DNA of 64,000 bases, taken from Piscinibacter sp047602365 (GTDB lineage Bacteria > Pseudomonadota > Gammaproteobacteria > Burkholderiales > Burkholderiaceae_C). The notes under the pieces were generated by a model. The model did not search any database. It worked only from the letters and a program-made list of their open reading frames with translations, and was not told the DNA's origin. A program made the position numbers and the translations under genes. Location of the stretch: contig JASGHM010000001.1 of the NCBI GenBank assembly GCA_047602365.1, forward strand, positions 62,001 through 126,000, in the 5' to 3' direction. How positions within the stretch are numbered: the stretch's first letter is position 1; each line of letters begins with the position of its first letter. Of this stretch, positions 48,660-59,416 are shown in pieces.

Positions 48660-49350
48660 CTACTCCGCCAGTACCAGCAGCGAATAGCCGCCGAGGAGGC
48701 GCACCGCGAAATCGGCGTTCACCGCATGCATCAGCTTGCGCGGCAGGCGCATCAGCCGGCTCGACAGGGCCTGGTTCGGCAGTTCCAACCGGCTCGCGGT
48801 GTAGCGGTGGTCGATGACCCTGTAGCCGCAGTCGGCCAGCGTCGCGAGCGCGGTGTCCTTGAAGAAATAGTGCAGGTGGCCGACGCCGGCGCGCAGGTTC
48901 ATGATCGGCCAGCCGCGCAGCACCGACTGCACCGAGAGATCGAGCGGAATGTGGAAGATCTTGTATCTGGCGACCGGCTTCAGGTCCTTGATGAACTTCA
49001 CATAGTCTTCGACGTGTTCGATGACGTCGGCGATCACGACGATGTCGAAGGTCTCGCCGCTCTCCAGCACATCGCCGAGATGGAAGGAAACGCGGTCGGT
49101 TTCCTTCGGTTTGGCACGTTCATAGGCATGGGGCGAAATCTCGTAGCCGGTCAGCTTCGCCTGCGGAAAGGCCTTCGAGAGATTGAGCAGGATGTCGCCG
49201 GTGCCGCAGCCGACCTCGCAGATCGTCTCAAATCTCGAGATCGTTCCTGGTGATGATGCTTTCGATATGCCGCGCCTTCCACGGAGCATCTTCCTCATGC
49301 CACGTCGGGTTCCGGTTGGCGTAGACGTCGCCCTCGTAGATCACCTGCAT
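48660..49350 (-). CDS. Class I SAM-dependent methyltransferase, one frame break
   Basis: Reconstructed start MQVIYEGDVYANRNPTWHEE at 49350. After a break near 49228 it continues FETICEVGCGTGDILLNLSK (SAM motif I), LTGYEISPHAYERA, SFHLGDVLESGETFDIVVIA and DVIEHVEDYVKFIKDL. About 229 residues. Such enzymes methylate sugars or sugar-lipid intermediates in polysaccharide loci. It directly precedes the polymerase gene with four bases between. Confidence 0.82.
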
Positions 49351-49666
49351 ACTCGACCATCCGTCTTGCCTGCCCCAGCGTTCGCGGCGCCGTTTTCAGG
49401 GCCGGATCATCAAAGGGTACGGTATTTGCACGCGAACGATCCCCGGATGCTTCGGGTCGATCGCGGCGATGACCGCAACTGACCCAATGGCACCCGGCGA
49501 GGACCGGGCTCGATGTCTCGACAAGCGAGATTCGGGCCACTTGCCGACAGGACGATGACAGGGACGGCGGCGGGCTTCCGGAAGGATGCCCTTTCGTCAT
49601 GCCGCAGGGCGGGATCGAAACCCGGTCGCGGAGGCTTGCACTGGCGGAAACGGAAGGGGTTCGACG
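49351..49666. other. Divergent intergenic region without a gene
   Basis: A 316-base divergent gap between the methyltransferase at 49350 and the FkbM-type gene at 49667. It presumably carries promoters for both sides. I see no convincing hairpin, repeat or small gene. Confidence 0.5.
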
Positions 49667-50464
49667 ATGCAATATCTCATCAAGGACGGGGCGAAGAGCC
49701 TCGCCTTCTCGGCGGCCGGAACGCTTGCCCGGCGACCCGCGGCGCGGCGGCTCGCCTTCAATGCCCTCAGGCTGCGCCAGCCCGGGATCATGGGCGTGCG
49801 CGACCTCGACGAAATGCGCTTCCTCGCCTTCGTGTTCGGCGAGATTTCGCGCTCGAAGGCGCAGATATTGCAGGATCTGTGGGTCGTCTTCGAGCTTTCG
49901 GCCAAGCGCGACGGGTTTTTCGTCGAGTTCGGCGCCACCAACGGCCTCGTCAACAGCAACAGCTTTCTCCTGGAAAACGACCATGGCTGGAAGGGCATTC
50001 TCGCTGAACCCAATCCAATCTGGCATGGCGAACTGAAGGCCAACCGGCGCTGCGTCATCGACACGCGTTGCGTCTACAGGGCGAGCGGCGAGACGCTGCA
50101 GTTTCTCTCGCCGGACGATCCCGAACTGAGCGGGCTGTCGCTCGCCGCCAGCCATGACCACTACGCGGAGCGCCGCGCGGCGGGCGAGACGTTCGACGTG
50201 ACGACGGTCTCGCTGAACGACCTGCTCGATGCCCACGATGCACCGGAACTGATCGATTACATGTCGGTCGATACCGAGGGGAGCGAACTGGACATCCTCG
50301 AAGCCTTCGATTTCACCCGTCGCCGCATCACACTGTTCTCGATCGAGCACAACCACACGGCCAACGAGCCGAAGATCGACGCGCTGATGGCGGCCAAGGG
50401 CTATGTCAGGCGGTTTCCTGAATATTCGCAGTGGGATGGCTGGTATGTCCGAAGGCCTTCCTGA
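49667..50464 (+). CDS. FkbM-family methyltransferase
   Basis: An intact 265-residue protein. The SAM-binding part shows KRDGFFVEFGATNGLVNSNS, LENDHGWKGILAEPNP and the FkbM signature YMSVDTEGSELDILEAFDF, with LFSIEHNH near the end. FkbM proteins O-methylate sugars and other small molecules. A ribosome binding site (GGAAGGGG) precedes ATG 49667. The last 29 bases overlap the GH16 gene, so they are translated together and likely act on the same polysaccharide. Confidence 0.88.
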   Translation: MQYLIKDGAKSLAFSAAGTLARRPAARRLAFNALRLRQPGIMGVRDLDEMRFLAFVFGEISRSKAQILQDLWVVFELSAKRDGFFVEFGATNGLVNSNSFLLENDHGWKGILAEPNPIWHGELKANRRCVIDTRCVYRASGETLQFLSPDDPELSGLSLAASHDHYAERRAAGETFDVTTVSLNDLLDAHDAPELIDYMSVDTEGSELDILEAFDFTRRRITLFSIEHNHTANEPKIDALMAAKGYVRRFPEYSQWDGWYVRRPS

Positions 50465-51464
50465 AGCGCTTCGGCGGAGCGGCGCGCGCGCGGATGCCTG
50501 CGAGGGTCCTGCTGCCGCAAAGGGGGGCAGCCGGCGCCATCTGCTCAAGAATGCGGCGGCCATCGCCTCTCTGGCGGCGGTCGCCGCGCCGCGACCGGCG
50601 GTTTCGCAGGTGACCGACAGGCGTTTCGACCCGGCCATCGATCCGACATTTGGCCGCGCCGTCATCTACGACGAGCCGTTCCAGCGCCTCGACACCGATC
50701 TCTGGAATGCCGGCCGCAAGGCGACGACCTTCGATGCCGGCTTCTATGGCCGCTCGGCCTTCGCCCGGATGGGCGGCGAGCACGGCATCGTCCCTTACGC
50801 GATCATCGAGGATGGGGCTGCCGAGGACGGCAAGGCGCTGCAGATCTCGGCGCATCATGTCGGCCGGCCGATGAACGTCTATGCCTATCACGGCAATCAT
50901 CTGCCGGAATTCCAATGGATCTCCGGCAACATCCAGACCGCGCGTTCCGACGGCACGATCCTCAGGGGATGGCGCAACGGCTATTTCGAGGCGCGGATGT
51001 GGATGCCGCGTCACCCGCTGACCTGGCCGGGCTTCTGGCTGATGAACGGGCGCAGCATCCTGTTTCCCCAGACCAGCATCGAGCTAGACGTGGTGGAGCA
51101 CAAGGGCCACGAGCCGCTGCTCTATGGCACCTATCTCCATGAATGGGGCGAGCCCGGCCAGCATCACGAGGGCATCGGCGTGCCCACCGGCGTCGATGTC
51201 ACCGCCGGCTATCATCGCTATGGCATGCTGGTGGAGGGGGCGCGCTGCGTGCCCTATTTCGAGCGGAAGCCGGTCACCGACCCGAAGACCGGCCGGCCCG
51301 CCGTCTGGACGATCGGCCGCGCGAGCGAACTCGACCAGAATGGCGACGTGTTCTGGCCGCTGCTGACGCTGGCCCTGCGCACCGACGAGCCCTATCCGGT
51401 GCCGCTGCGCGCCGAACACCGGGTGGCGCATCTGAAGATCGACTATTTCCGCGTCTATGGCTGA
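50436..51464 (+). CDS. Secreted glycoside hydrolase family 16-like enzyme with Tat leader
   Basis: About 342 residues. The N-terminus has a twin-arginine motif (GGSRRHLLKNAAAIASLAAV), so export folded through the Tat system is likely. The catalytic domain shows YFEARMWMPRHPLTWPGFWL and the GH16 active site SIELDVVEHKG, in which the pattern E-x-D-x-x-E is complete. The end is LKIDYFRVYG, typical of the final strand of GH16. These enzymes cleave beta-glucans or acidic exopolysaccharides, as Sinorhizobium ExoK does for succinoglycan. Start codon is ATG 50436 or 50445, both within the preceding gene. Confidence 0.88.
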   Translation: MAGMSEGLPEALRRSGARADACEGPAAAKGGSRRHLLKNAAAIASLAAVAAPRPAVSQVTDRRFDPAIDPTFGRAVIYDEPFQRLDTDLWNAGRKATTFDAGFYGRSAFARMGGEHGIVPYAIIEDGAAEDGKALQISAHHVGRPMNVYAYHGNHLPEFQWISGNIQTARSDGTILRGWRNGYFEARMWMPRHPLTWPGFWLMNGRSILFPQTSIELDVVEHKGHEPLLYGTYLHEWGEPGQHHEGIGVPTGVDVTAGYHRYGMLVEGARCVPYFERKPVTDPKTGRPAVWTIGRASELDQNGDVFWPLLTLALRTDEPYPVPLRAEHRVAHLKIDYFRVYG

Positions 51465-51470
51465 AGACGC

Positions 51471-52320
51471 TCAGTCCGCCCGCTTGAAATAGTCGGGCCG
51501 CGGAATGGTCCACTGGTCGCCCCAGACCTGGTTGCCGCCGTCGACCACCATGACCTCGCCGGTGACGAAGCCGCCGGAGGGCCCGACGAGATAGGTCACG
51601 GCATCGGCGACGTCGCGCGCCGCGCCGTAGCGCTGCATCAGGTTGGAGCGCGGCAGGTCGCGCTGCGCCTCTTCCGAATAGACGTCCATGCCTTCGGTGG
51701 CGATGGCGCCGGGGGCGACGCAATTGACGCGGATGTTCAGCGGCGCCCATTCGATGGCGAGGGTCTTCGAGAGATAGACGACGCCGGCGCGCGCCGCGCA
51801 GGTATGGGCGACGCCCGGCATGCCGCGCCAGATCACGGTGACGATGTTGACGATGGAGCCGGGCCGCTTCGCCTCGCGCCACCGCCTGGCGGCGGCCTGC
51901 ATCATGTACCAGGGGCCGCTCAGATTGGTGTCGATGACGGCGTTCCAGCCCTTCACCGAATAGTCGATGGCCGCCTGCGGGAACTGGCCGCCGGCGTTGT
52001 TGACGAGATGGTCGATGCGGCCGAACCGGTCCCAGACCTCGCCCTGCATCCGCATCGACATCCTCGGCGTCGCGGATGGTGGCGGCGCGCACCATGACCT
52101 CGCCGCCGGCCTTGCGGATCAGCTCGGCCGTCGCCTCCAGCCGTTCGACCCGTCGGCCGCAGATCGCGACCTTGGCGCCGAGCCGGGCGCATTGCACGGC
52201 GATGGCCTTGCCGAGACCGGAGCCGGCGCCCGAGACCAGCACGACCTGATCCTTCAGCAGGTCGTCGCGGAAGGTGAGGGGCGCGGTCAGAAGATCGTCG
52301 TCGATGCGATCCGCGCTCAT
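51471..52320 (-). CDS. SDR-family enoyl-CoA reductase-like protein (DECR/PECR type), one frame break
   Basis: The glycine motif is VLVSGAGSGLGKAIAVQCAR, with NNAGGQFPQAA further on. At the usual catalytic Y-x3-K position the sequence reads HTCAARAGVVYLSKTLAIEW: Tyr is Thr and Lys is Arg. Loss of the Y-x3-K pair is characteristic of the 2,4-dienoyl-CoA and trans-2-enoyl-CoA reductase subgroup. The end is VVDGGNQVWGDQWTIP. A frame break near 52055 joins two collinear parts. The start overlaps the AtuA-like stop by four bases (ATGA). By position it corresponds to the SDR genes (atuB/atuG) of the Pseudomonas Atu cluster. Confidence 0.85.
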
Positions 52321-54125
52321 GGCGTGGTTCCTCTGGTCAGGCCGGCGGCGAGCGCGGCGGGCACGGGAATGGGGAGGTCCATCAGCATCTGGGCGAAGGC
52401 CTTGCCCTGCGGGTCGATGCGCAGCGAGGCGACCCCGCCGCCGCCGAGGCAGTCGTGCAGCACGAAGTTGAGCGCGTTCATGCCGGGAAGCTCGAAGCGC
52501 TCGACCGCCGTGACGCCGGTCTGGCGGAAGAACGCCTTCACCGCCTCGGGCGTCAGCGCGGCCCGGATGTGCGGGAGGTAGACGGGTTTGCGGGCGATGA
52601 TGCCGATATTGGCGGAATTGCCCTTGTCGCCGCTGCGCCCGACCGCCAGCGCGATCAGCGGCACCGGCGTCAGCGGGCCGAACGGCGGCAGCGCGGGTTC
52701 TTCCGGTACCGCGGGTTCGGGGGGCGGGGCCGGGCCGCCGGTAGGCGCCGCGACGGTGACGCTCTCGCCCGACATGGTGACGGTTGCCGGAACCTCGGTG
52801 GCGGGAACGAGGAAGGAATAGCCCTTCATCACCGGCTGGACGCCGGGCCGGCCGGCGAAGAAGCCGGTGAGGCCCTGCGCCATGGCGGTGGCCGCCGGCG
52901 CGATCTCGCGGGCGAGCATGGCGAGCGCCTGTTCCTGCGGGTGGCGCGCCGCGATCTTCAGCACGACCTCGCGGGCGCGCGCCGCTTCCGGCCGGGCGTT
53001 GGCGCCATAGGTCGCCTCGGCGCCCAGCACCTCGATGGAGGTCTCGGTGAAGTCGCCGAGCCCGGCGGCGCGGACCAGCCGCGACGCGCGCTGGAGGATC
53101 GCTTCGCCGGCGCGCCTGGCCTTGGCCGCCGCCTCCCGCCCGCCGATGGTCACCGTGCCGATGGTGCGGTAGCCGTCGGGCGTCGTCGCGCTCACCTTCA
53201 GCGTGCCGGTCGGCGGGCCGCCGCGCGCGCCCGTCACGCGGACCCGGTCGGGCCCGTCCTGCGTCATCGTCACGTGGCTAAAGTCGCAGGCGACGTCGGG
53301 GAGCAGATAGCGCGCGGGATCGCCGATCTCGTAGAGCATCTGCTCGGCGACCGAGAGCGGCACGATGAGGCCGCCGGTGCCGGCCGGCTTGGTGATGACG
53401 AAGGAGCCGTCGGAGTGGCATTCGGCGATCGGGAACCCCATGTCGTCCCAGCCGGGCACCTCGGCCCAGTCGGTGAACAGGCCGCCGGTCGCCTGCGCGC
53501 CGCATTCGAGGAGGTGGCCCGCGAGGCTGCCGGCCGACAGGAGCGAGTACTCCGTCCTGTTCCAGGAAAACTCGTGCATCAGGGCGCCGAGCGTGACGGC
53601 GGAATCGACGCAGCGGCCGGTGACCACGATGTCGGCGCCGCGCCCCAGCGCCTCGGCGATCGGGCCCGCGCCGAGATAGACGTTGGCGCTGGCAAGACGG
53701 GCCGGGAAGGGGGCGCCGGTGAACATCTCGGTGATGCCGCCTGAGCGGAATTCGTCAGCTTTTCCAGAGACATCGTCGCCGGTGACGACGGCGATGCGGA
53801 GCCTCACGCCCTGCGCCTCCGCCCGCCGGCCGAGTTCGGCCGCGGCGGCTTCGGGGTTCATGCCGCCGCCGTTCGAGATCACCTTGATGCCGCGCCTCGC
53901 GATCTCAGGCAGAAGGGCGCCCACGACCTCAACGAAATCAGGGACATAGCCGAGGTCCGGCTTCTTCGCCCGGATGCGCGCCAGCAGCGCCAGCGTGATC
54001 TCGGCGAGATAGTCGAAGACGAGGTAGTCGATGTCGCCGCGCTCGACGAGCTGGCGCGCGCCGTCGGGCGTGTCGCCCCAGAAGCCGGAGGCGCAGCCGA
54101 TGCGGATCTTGGTTTTCCCCGTCAT
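52317..54125 (-). CDS. AtuA-like protein (DUF1446, acyclic terpene utilization family)
   Basis: Intact 602-residue protein. The N-terminal DUF1446 domain starts KIRIGCASGFWGDTPDGARQ, followed by DYLVFDYLAEITLALLARIR and VISNGGGMNPEAAAAELG. Mid-protein blocks include GRCVDSAVTLGALMHEFSWN and GWDDMGFPIAECHSDGSF. A Pro-rich linker leads to a C-terminal domain with LAVGRSGDKGNSANIGIIAR. The family is essential for citronellol/geraniol degradation in Pseudomonas (AtuA) but its reaction is not settled. Similar genes also occur in other branched-acid clusters. Its start overlaps the hydratase stop by one base and its stop overlaps the SDR start, showing tight coupling. Confidence 0.9.
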   Translation of the reverse strand: MTGKTKIRIGCASGFWGDTPDGARQLVERGDIDYLVFDYLAEITLALLARIRAKKPDLGYVPDFVEVVGALLPEIARRGIKVISNGGGMNPEAAAAELGRRAEAQGVRLRIAVVTGDDVSGKADEFRSGGITEMFTGAPFPARLASANVYLGAGPIAEALGRGADIVVTGRCVDSAVTLGALMHEFSWNRTEYSLLSAGSLAGHLLECGAQATGGLFTDWAEVPGWDDMGFPIAECHSDGSFVITKPAGTGGLIVPLSVAEQMLYEIGDPARYLLPDVACDFSHVTMTQDGPDRVRVTGARGGPPTGTLKVSATTPDGYRTIGTVTIGGREAAAKARRAGEAILQRASRLVRAAGLGDFTETSIEVLGAEATYGANARPEAARAREVVLKIAARHPQEQALAMLAREIAPAATAMAQGLTGFFAGRPGVQPVMKGYSFLVPATEVPATVTMSGESVTVAAPTGGPAPPPEPAVPEEPALPPFGPLTPVPLIALAVGRSGDKGNSANIGIIARKPVYLPHIRAALTPEAVKAFFRQTGVTAVERFELPGMNALNFVLHDCLGGGGVASLRIDPQGKAFAQMLMDLPIPVPAALAAGLTRGTTP

Positions 54126-54901
54126 CACGCCACCCAGCCCGGCTTGCGGCGCTCGTTGAAGGCCTTGAACCCCTCGATCGCATCGTCGGTCTTCGCCAGC
54201 AGCGGCAGCACGCGCTGGGCATATTCCAGCCCGTCGAGATAGCCCATGCCTGCGATGGTGTTGAGCGCGCGCCGGCCGAAGCGCATGGCGGTCGGCGCGC
54301 CGCCGGCCAGCATCTCGACGAGGGTATCGACGGCGGCGTCGAGATCGGCGGACGGCACCGCCTCGTTCACCGCGCCCATGGCGGCGGCCTCGGCAGCCGA
54401 GACCGGCTTGCCGGTCATGCTCAGCCTCACGGCATCGCGCCGCGACAGCACCCGCAGCATGGCGGGCAGGATCATCAACGGGAACAGGCCGAGGGTCACT
54501 TCCGGCGTGCCGAGCCTGGCGTGGTCGGCGGCAATGGCCATGTCGCAGGCGCAGACGAGGCCGAAGCCGCCGCCGAGCGCATGGCCGTTGACCCGCGCGA
54601 TGGTGGCGACCGGGCTGTCGTCGAGCGCCTTCAGGAGGCGGGCGACGGGATTGTCGAGCCGGTTCGGATCGATGCGGAACGGGTCGCCCTCGGCGTCCTG
54701 CTTGAGGTTGCCACCGGCGCAGAACACCTTCGAGCCCGCGCCGGTGATGACGACGGCGCGGATATCGGTGCGCCGGCCGGCTTCCTCGACGCCGTCGGTG
54801 AGCGCGGTCAGCACGCCGTCGTCCATGGCGTTGCGCTTGTCTTCCCGGTCGATGGTCAGCCAAAGCGCCGCTCCGCGCTTCTCGACGCGCACGTCACTCA
54901 T
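54125..54901 (-). CDS. Enoyl-CoA hydratase/isomerase (AtuE/LiuC-like)
   Basis: Intact 258-residue crotonase-fold protein. The oxyanion-hole regions are seen in KVFCAGGNLKQ and NGHALGGGFGLVCACD; the catalytic Glu is in TPEVTLGLFP. The second Glu of classical crotonase is Gly here (G-G-G-F-G-L), as in methylglutaconyl-CoA hydratase-type enzymes. In the Atu pathway this step hydrates isohexenylglutaconyl-CoA; in leucine breakdown, methylglutaconyl-CoA. First gene of the minus-strand operon hydratase - AtuA - SDR, with a palindromic operator at 54916-54928 just upstream. Confidence 0.88.
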   Translation of the reverse strand: MSDVRVEKRGAALWLTIDREDKRNAMDDGVLTALTDGVEEAGRRTDIRAVVITGAGSKVFCAGGNLKQDAEGDPFRIDPNRLDNPVARLLKALDDSPVATIARVNGHALGGGFGLVCACDMAIAADHARLGTPEVTLGLFPLMILPAMLRVLSRRDAVRLSMTGKPVSAAEAAAMGAVNEAVPSADLDAAVDTLVEMLAGGAPTAMRFGRRALNTIAGMGYLDGLEYAQRVLPLLAKTDDAIEGFKAFNERRKPGWVA

Positions 54902-54915
54902 CGTTCTCTCCCCGT

Positions 54916-54928
54916 TGAATGTTATTCA
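54916..54928. promoter_or_regulatory. Palindromic operator TGAAT-GTT-ATTCA
   Basis: Perfect 5-bp arms around three bases, in the 86-base gap between the divergent hydratase genes starting at 54901 and 54988. It has the same core and spacing as the longer palindrome at 57213-57229 in front of the TetR gene. It probably binds the same repressor and controls both divergent transcripts. Confidence 0.65.
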
Positions 54929-54987
54929 TTTTTGCGGGACTGTAGACGAAATCGCCCGCGCTTCAAGGGCCCGGCAGGAGGATGGAC

Positions 54988-55773
54988 ATGGCCGAGGATG
55001 TGGTTCTGACGGAAGTTGAAGGGGCAGTCGCCACCGTCCGCCTCAACCGCCCGAAACAGCTCAACGTGCTGGATTTCGCCATGGGCGAGGCGCTGGCGGC
55101 GTCGCTGCGCGCGGTCGCCAGCGACCGGCGCATCCGCGCCGTCGTGCTGGCTGGGGCAGGGCGCTCGTTCATGGCCGGCGGCGACCTCACATTGTTCCAC
55201 GGCGCGCCGATGGAAGCGCCGCAATCGGCGACGCGGCTGATCGACCTGTTCCACGACGCGATCACCACCCTGCGCGTCATGCCGCAGCCGGTGATCGCGG
55301 CGCTGCAGGGGCCGGTCGCCGGCGGCGGGCTCGGCCTCGCGCTCGCCTGCGACATGGCGGTGGCGGCCGACAGCGCAACTTTTTTATCGGCCTACACCAA
55401 GATCGGCACCAGCCCCGACGGCGGCACCACCTGGTCGCTGACCCAGCTCCTCGGCCGGCGCAAGGCGATGGAAATGATGCTGCTCAACCAGCCGATGGAC
55501 GCCGCGACGGCGCTGGCGCTCGGCCTCGTCAACAAGGTCGTGCCGGCGGAGGCGCTCGAGGCCGAAGCCGCCGCTTGGGCGAACGCCATCGCTTGCGGCG
55601 CCCACGGTGCCAACGCGGCGGTGAAGCGCCTCGTCGGCACGGCGGCGACGGCGAGCCTTGCCGACCAGCTGCAGGCGGAGAAGGTCTCCTTCGTGGAGCG
55701 TGCAGCAAGTGCCGACTTCCGCGAGGGGATCGCCGCCTTCATCGAGCGGCGGCCGGCGCGTTTTGAGCCTTGA
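54988..55773 (+). CDS. Enoyl-CoA hydratase/isomerase family protein
   Basis: A 261-residue crotonase-fold protein. Oxyanion-hole blocks: RSFMAGGDLTLFHG and GPVAGGGLGLALACD; then TKIGTSPDGGTTWSLTQLLG, a PaaG-like pattern. The classical catalytic Glu positions are not both present, so isomerase or another crotonase activity is possible. I chose ATG 54988 because AGGAGG at 54976-54981 is correctly spaced for it, and abuts the alternative ATG at 54982. Transcribed divergently from the AtuA operon behind the shared operator. Confidence 0.88.
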   Translation: MAEDVVLTEVEGAVATVRLNRPKQLNVLDFAMGEALAASLRAVASDRRIRAVVLAGAGRSFMAGGDLTLFHGAPMEAPQSATRLIDLFHDAITTLRVMPQPVIAALQGPVAGGGLGLALACDMAVAADSATFLSAYTKIGTSPDGGTTWSLTQLLGRRKAMEMMLLNQPMDAATALALGLVNKVVPAEALEAEAAAWANAIACGAHGANAAVKRLVGTAATASLADQLQAEKVSFVERAASADFREGIAAFIERRPARFEP

Positions 55774-55800
55774 GGACCTGTTTGAAACTCTCCGTTCAAG

Positions 55801-55903
55801 GTCCGTCATGCCCGCCCTTGTGGCGGGCATCCACGCCTTGCATCCAGCCTGGATACCAATGGGAAGTCGTGGATGCCCGGGACAAGCCCGGGCATGACGG
55901 AAA
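55801..55903. repeat. Intergenic inverted repeat (genomic palindromic element)
   Basis: The left arm includes GTCATGCCCGCCCTTGTGGC and GGGCATCCACG. The right arm has CGTGGATGCCCGGGACAAGC and CCCGGGCATGACGG. Arms pair over most of their length with a partly palindromic centre. Elements of this type (starting GTCATGCCCG) are frequent between genes in Hyphomicrobiales. It separates the hydratase and the convergent dehydrogenase gene. Confidence 0.75.
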
Positions 55904-55953
55904 GTCTGTCCTGGACCGATATTCGGCCCGTTATCGATGTACTTGGTCCCCGT

Positions 55954-57164
55954 TCAGCGCAGCAGTTCGCCGGCGATGATCAGCTTGCGGATCTCGGTCG
56001 TTCCGGCGCCGATTTCCAGCAGCTTAGTGGCGCGGTAGAGGCGGTTGATCTCGGTCTCGCGCATGTAGCCGGCGCCGCCGAAGATCTGCACGGCGTCGCT
56101 GATGACGCGGGTGCAGCCCTCGGCCGCGTACATAATGACGGCGGCGGTCACCTTGTGGATATCGCCGCGCCCGCCGTCGCCCTCTCCGAGGTCGTTGGCT
56201 TCGGCCAGCGTGCGGTAGCAGAAGCGTCTTCATCGTCTCGATCGTCGATATACATCTCGGCGAGCTTGGCCTGGACGAGTTGGAACTCGCCGATCGGCTT
56301 GCCGAACTGCTCGCGCGTCTTGGCGTAGTCGAGCGCGAGGTCCAGACGCGCGCTCGGCCATGCCGACATTGATCATCGCGACGATGGCGCGCTCGAGATC
56401 GAGGCCGCTCATGACGACGGCGACGCCGCGGTTCTCGTCGCCGACCAGGTTGGCGGCCGGCACGCGGCAATCGTCGAATATCAGTTCCGCCGTGGTCGAG
56501 CCGCGAAAGCCCATCTTGTCGAGCTTCTGCGCGACCTGCGAAGCCGGGCATGCCCTTCTCGACGACGAAGGCGGAGATGCCCTTGGCGCCCTTCGTCTTG
56601 TCGGTCTTGGCGTAGACGAGCAGCGACATCGGCGACCGGGCCGTTGGTGATGTAGAGCTTGCGGCCGTTCAGCACGTAATGGTCGCCGTCGCGCCGCGCG
56701 GTCGTCGCCATCGAGCCGAGCGCGTCGGAGCCCGCGCCGGGTTCGGTCAGGCCGAGTGCGCCGATCTTCGTGCCGTCGCAGAGGCCCGGCAGGTAGCGCT
56801 GCTTCATGTCCTCGCCGGCATTGCGCGCGATGTTGTTCAGGCAGAGGTTTTCGTGCGCCGCGTAGGTGAGCGCGACGGACGGGTTGTAGCGCGCGAGCCC
56901 CTGCGTGATCAGGCCCGAGGTGAAGAAGTCGCGAGCCCGCGCCGCCGAGCGCCTCCGGCACCGTGACGCCGAGGAAGCCCATGTGCGCCAGCGCCGGCAT
57001 GGCCTGCGGCGGCCACCATTCCTCGTCGTCCATCTTCTGCTGCAGCGGCAGCAAGCTCGTCGCGCGCGAAATTCGATCGGCCTGATCAAGGATTTCGTCT
57101 TGGTCTGGCGTCAGGTCGAAGGCGGAGAGAGGCTGTTGCGGCCGTCTGTCGCGCTGGTCTGCAT
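55954..57164 (-). CDS. Acyl-CoA dehydrogenase, isovaleryl-CoA/citronellyl-CoA type, frame breaks
   Basis: About 390 residues after joining frames. Blocks in order: MGFLGVTVPEALGGAGSDFF, ALGLTEPGAGSDALGSMAT (FAD), KLYITNGPVADV, KMGFRGSTTAELIFDDCRVP, SGLDLERAIVAMINVGMAER and QIFGGAGYMRETEINRLYRA. At the place of the usual C-terminal catalytic Glu the protein has Ala (LLEIGAGTTEIRKLI). A Glu is present in LDLER instead, the arrangement of isovaleryl-CoA dehydrogenase. This fits 3-methyl-branched substrates. Frame breaks near 56225, 56345, 56545, 56635, 56935 and 57050. GGAGG precedes the ATG at 57164. Confidence 0.85.
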
Positions 57165-57212
57165 GGTGTCCTCCCCAGACGTTTCGCCTGCTTTAGCGTG
57201 TTGACAAGTTTC

Positions 57213-57229
57213 AGTGAATGATATTCACT
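57213..57229. promoter_or_regulatory. Palindromic operator AGTGAAT-GAT-ATTCACT
   Basis: Perfect 7-bp arms with a 3-base spacer, in the 158-base divergent gap between the acyl-CoA dehydrogenase (57164) and the TetR gene (57323). Most likely the binding site of that TetR protein; its core recurs at 54916-54928. Confidence 0.7.
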
Positions 57230-57322
57230 ATTGACATCTTGGCAAGCGCCAGCTTCCTTCAACAGAGGCGCGACCCAAGGGGGAACGTTGACAGGGCGGC
57301 AGCGGCTTTGCCGCGGCACGGC

Positions 57323-57910
57323 ATGCTCATGCCCGTGATTCGGCTCAGCAAGATGCAGGACCGGCGGCGATTCGATCCTCGCCGCGGCGCGTAGGCCTTC
57401 GCCCAGCGCGGCTTCGAGGGCACGTCGATCGCCGAGATCGCCCGCTCGGCCGGTGTCTCGGACGGCCTGGTCTACGCTATTTCGCACAACAAGCGTGATC
57501 TGCTGAACGCGGTGCTGACGCTTCTACGAGCGCACCATGGTGGATCTCGAGGCGATCGCCACGGCGATGCGACTTTCGAGGCGCGGCTGCGCGGTCTGAT
57601 CCATCGCCACCTCGAGGTCTTCGTCGCTGAGGCCGATCTCTGCCGCCTGTTCATCTCCGAGGTGCGCACCGCGACCGACTATCAGGGCTCGCCGATCCAG
57701 CAGCTCAACCGCCGCTACACGTCGATCCTGATGCGGATCGTCGATGATGGCATCGCGAATGGCGAAGTGCGCGGCGACATCGAGATCCGCGCTGGTGCGC
57801 GACATGATCTTTGGCGCGATCGAGCATTCGTCGTGGCGGCTGTCAACGGCCGCCCACTCGATGTCGACGTCACCGCCGACGGCCTGATCGAACTCATTGT
57901 TACGGGCTGA
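57323..57910 (+). CDS. TetR-family regulator of the catabolic locus, frame breaks
   Basis: The helix-turn-helix is recognisable over two frames: FAQRGFEGTSIAEIARSAGV followed by SDGLVYA. The ligand domain follows (AIATAMRLSRRGCA region, then LIHRHLEVFVAEADLCRLFI and LMRIVDDGIANGEVRG) to a stop at 57910. About 195 residues. Start is uncertain: ATG 57323 or 57329, with breaks near 57375, 57475 and 57522. By position it is the AtuR counterpart. The regulator probably senses an acyl-CoA intermediate and releases the two palindromes. Confidence 0.75.
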
Positions 57911-57924
57911 TCCCGGCGCGGCGG

Positions 57925-59415
<1,491 letters not shown>

Positions 59416-59416
59416 C

